From positions 1-64,000 of the forward strand of contig NZ_JASAMB010000017.1 of assembly GCF_029948125.1 (NCBI RefSeq): a stretch of DNA of 64,000 bases, given 5' to 3'. A model generated the notes under the pieces. The model did not search any database, had not been told where the DNA came from, and worked only from the letters and a program-made list of their open reading frames with translations. The stretch's first letter is position 1. Each line of letters begins with the position of its first letter. This stretch comes from Catellatospora sp. KI3. Its GTDB lineage: Bacteria > Actinomycetota > Actinomycetes > Mycobacteriales > Micromonosporaceae. This document shows, piece by piece, positions 62,879-64,000 of this stretch. The translations under genes were made by a program, and so were the position numbers.

Positions 62879-64000
62879 TCAGTACAGCTTGATCCACTCG
62901 CGGGCCGGCCCGGCGCCGGGGCTCAGCCACAGCTCGGAGCCGTACGCGAACAGGGTCCCGTCCGGCAGCTGGTCGATGTCGGTGAAGCCTGGCAGGCCGG
63001 GCACCTCGGTGAGCACACCGCGCTCGGTCAGGTACCAGGTGCGCCGGGTGTCGCTCAGGACCAGGCCGCCCCGCGCGCCCAGGGAGCGCACCAGGTGCGG
63101 GTCCTGCCCGTCAAGGCCGAGGTGGACGCGGCGCCAGTCGCCGTTCTCCAGGTGGAGGACCGCGCCGGGGTCGGCGACCAGCCAGACGTCGCGGCCGTCG
63201 GGGGAGAGCACCAGGTCGGGCAGGCTCCCGGCCACCGTGCTGTACACCTCGGGCAGCCACCGCCAGGACCGGGCGCCGTCCTCGCTGACCTGGACTCGGA
63301 TCCTGCCGCCGGGGGCCGTCTGCGAGACCACCCAGAGCCTGCCGTCGCCGCCCCGGTGCACGATGGGCGCCCCGGTCGTGGGGCCGCGCAGTTCGGGCTG
63401 CACCGGGACCGGGCCCGACCCGAGCCGCACCAGCTCCATCGTGGCGCAGTTCAGGCCGTTGGTCTCCTCGTCGAAGCCGGCAGCCCCCGGGCAGCGCACC
63501 GCGTAGCCTTCCCGGCCGTCGCGCCGGGACTGCGCCAGCTGCGCCTGCGGCGGCGGCTGGTCCGGCGGGTACGACGCGAAGTGCGCCCCGCCGTCGGTGG
63601 TGAGCAGGAAGCCCTCGCCGCTCACCCGCAGGACCATCGTCTGCCCGTCCAGGGGGTACATGCCGATCCCCTTGCCGGCCAGGTCGGGGGTGGCCGCCCG
63701 CCGCCAGGTGCGGCCACCGTCGCCGGTGACGGCCAGCGCCACCGGGCAGGGCAGCCGGCCCTCGCAGCGGTCGACCACGGCCCAGCCGTGCTCGGCGTCG
63801 GTGAAGACCACCCCGGGCGCGGAGCTGCTCTCGAACCCGGGCACCCGGATCGGCCGGGTCGGGTGGGCCGGTGACGGCGTCACGACGGTGGCCGGGGTCG
63901 GGCCGAGCGCCGGTGCCCTACCGCCCCCGCCCGACACCCCCGCCAGCAGGACAGGAGTGGCCACCACCAGCAGGGCGAGCGCCCCGAGGCCGCCGCGGCG
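62879..64000 (-). CDS. Exported BNR/beta-propeller protein, partial
   Basis: At least 373 residues; the start lies beyond the right edge. The visible N-terminal part [16 protein letters not shown] is a signal or membrane segment. The rest is a beta-propeller with Asp-box/BNR-type repeats ([27 protein letters not shown]) and WYLTERG-type blades, ending in EWIKLY. Four cysteines lie in the first half. Such proteins are sortilin/photosynthesis-stability-factor-like exoproteins; function here unknown. Confidence 0.85.
   Translation of the reverse strand, partial: RRGGLGALALLVVATPVLLAGVSGGGGRAPALGPTPATVVTPSPAHPTRPIRVPGFESSSAPGVVFTDAEHGWAVVDRCEGRLPCPVALAVTGDGGRTWRRAATPDLAGKGIGMYPLDGQTMVLRVSGEGFLLTTDGGAHFASYPPDQPPPQAQLAQSRRDGREGYAVRCPGAAGFDEETNGLNCATMELVRLGSGPVPVQPELRGPTTGAPIVHRGGDGRLWVVSQTAPGGRIRVQVSEDGARSWRWLPEVYSTVAGSLPDLVLSPDGRDVWLVADPGAVLHLENGDWRRVHLGLDGQDPHLVRSLGARGGLVLSDTRRTWYLTERGVLTEVPGLPGFTDIDQLPDGTLFAYGSELWLSPGAGPAREWIKLY

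Overview
The window is a high-GC actinobacterial chromosome segment that carries the replication origin. The order parB-parA-rsmG-jag-yidC-yidD-rnpA-rpmH-dnaA-oriC-dnaN-gnd-recF-dciA-gyrB-gyrA, the RecF-linked DUF721/DciA gene, the DUF3566 gene after gyrA, a chaplin-like protein and the many GC-rich intergenic hairpins point to a filamentous actinomycete, most likely family Micromonosporaceae. The family assignment is inferred from gene order and protein style, not from a search.

Left part (1-22.6 kb): a small DUF1579-like gene, the partition genes with a perfect parS site, the rpmH-to-rsmG operon transcribed leftwards with 4-base stop/start overlaps, dnaA, an origin packed with DnaA boxes, dnaN, gnd, recF, dciA, gyrB, gyrA and the DUF3566 gene. 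Then come tRNA-Ile(GAT), a tiny DLW-39 protein and tRNA-Ala(TGC).

Middle part (22.6-36.2 kb): accessory genes. There are three secreted Ig-like/beta-sandwich proteins, two of them paralogues that flank a second parS. There is also a compact accessory tRNA array with eight divergent tRNA genes (Glu, Gly, Gln, Ala, Arg, Pro, Tyr, Cys) interrupted by one small HNH endonuclease gene, preceded by a tiny cysteine-rich ORF with its own promoter and terminator. An MFS exporter, a FrnE-type thiol oxidoreductase, an SGNH hydrolase and a DinB-fold protein complete this part.

Right part (36.2-64 kb): a giant TPR protein; a TetR-controlled acyl-CoA catabolic regulon (biotin carboxylase, HMG-CoA lyase, carboxyltransferase, acyl-CoA dehydrogenase) whose promoters share a 16-bp palindrome; a three-repeat chaplin-like protein behind a BldN-like promoter; a STAND regulator opposite a lipoprotein; a MarR regulator opposite a GCS2-type ligase; a CapA-like phosphatase; two PASTA proteins without kinases; an XRE/DUF397 pair; and a cell-surface polysaccharide pair (WecG-like transferase and epimerase). 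The last gene runs off the right edge.

Three families of long, near-perfect intergenic hairpins recur (A at 21.6, 41.3 and 54.0 kb; B at 27.2 and 43.7 kb; C at 46.7 and 60.8 kb). The strongest candidate for an unusual system is the tRNA array with the embedded HNH gene at 25.5-27.1 kb.
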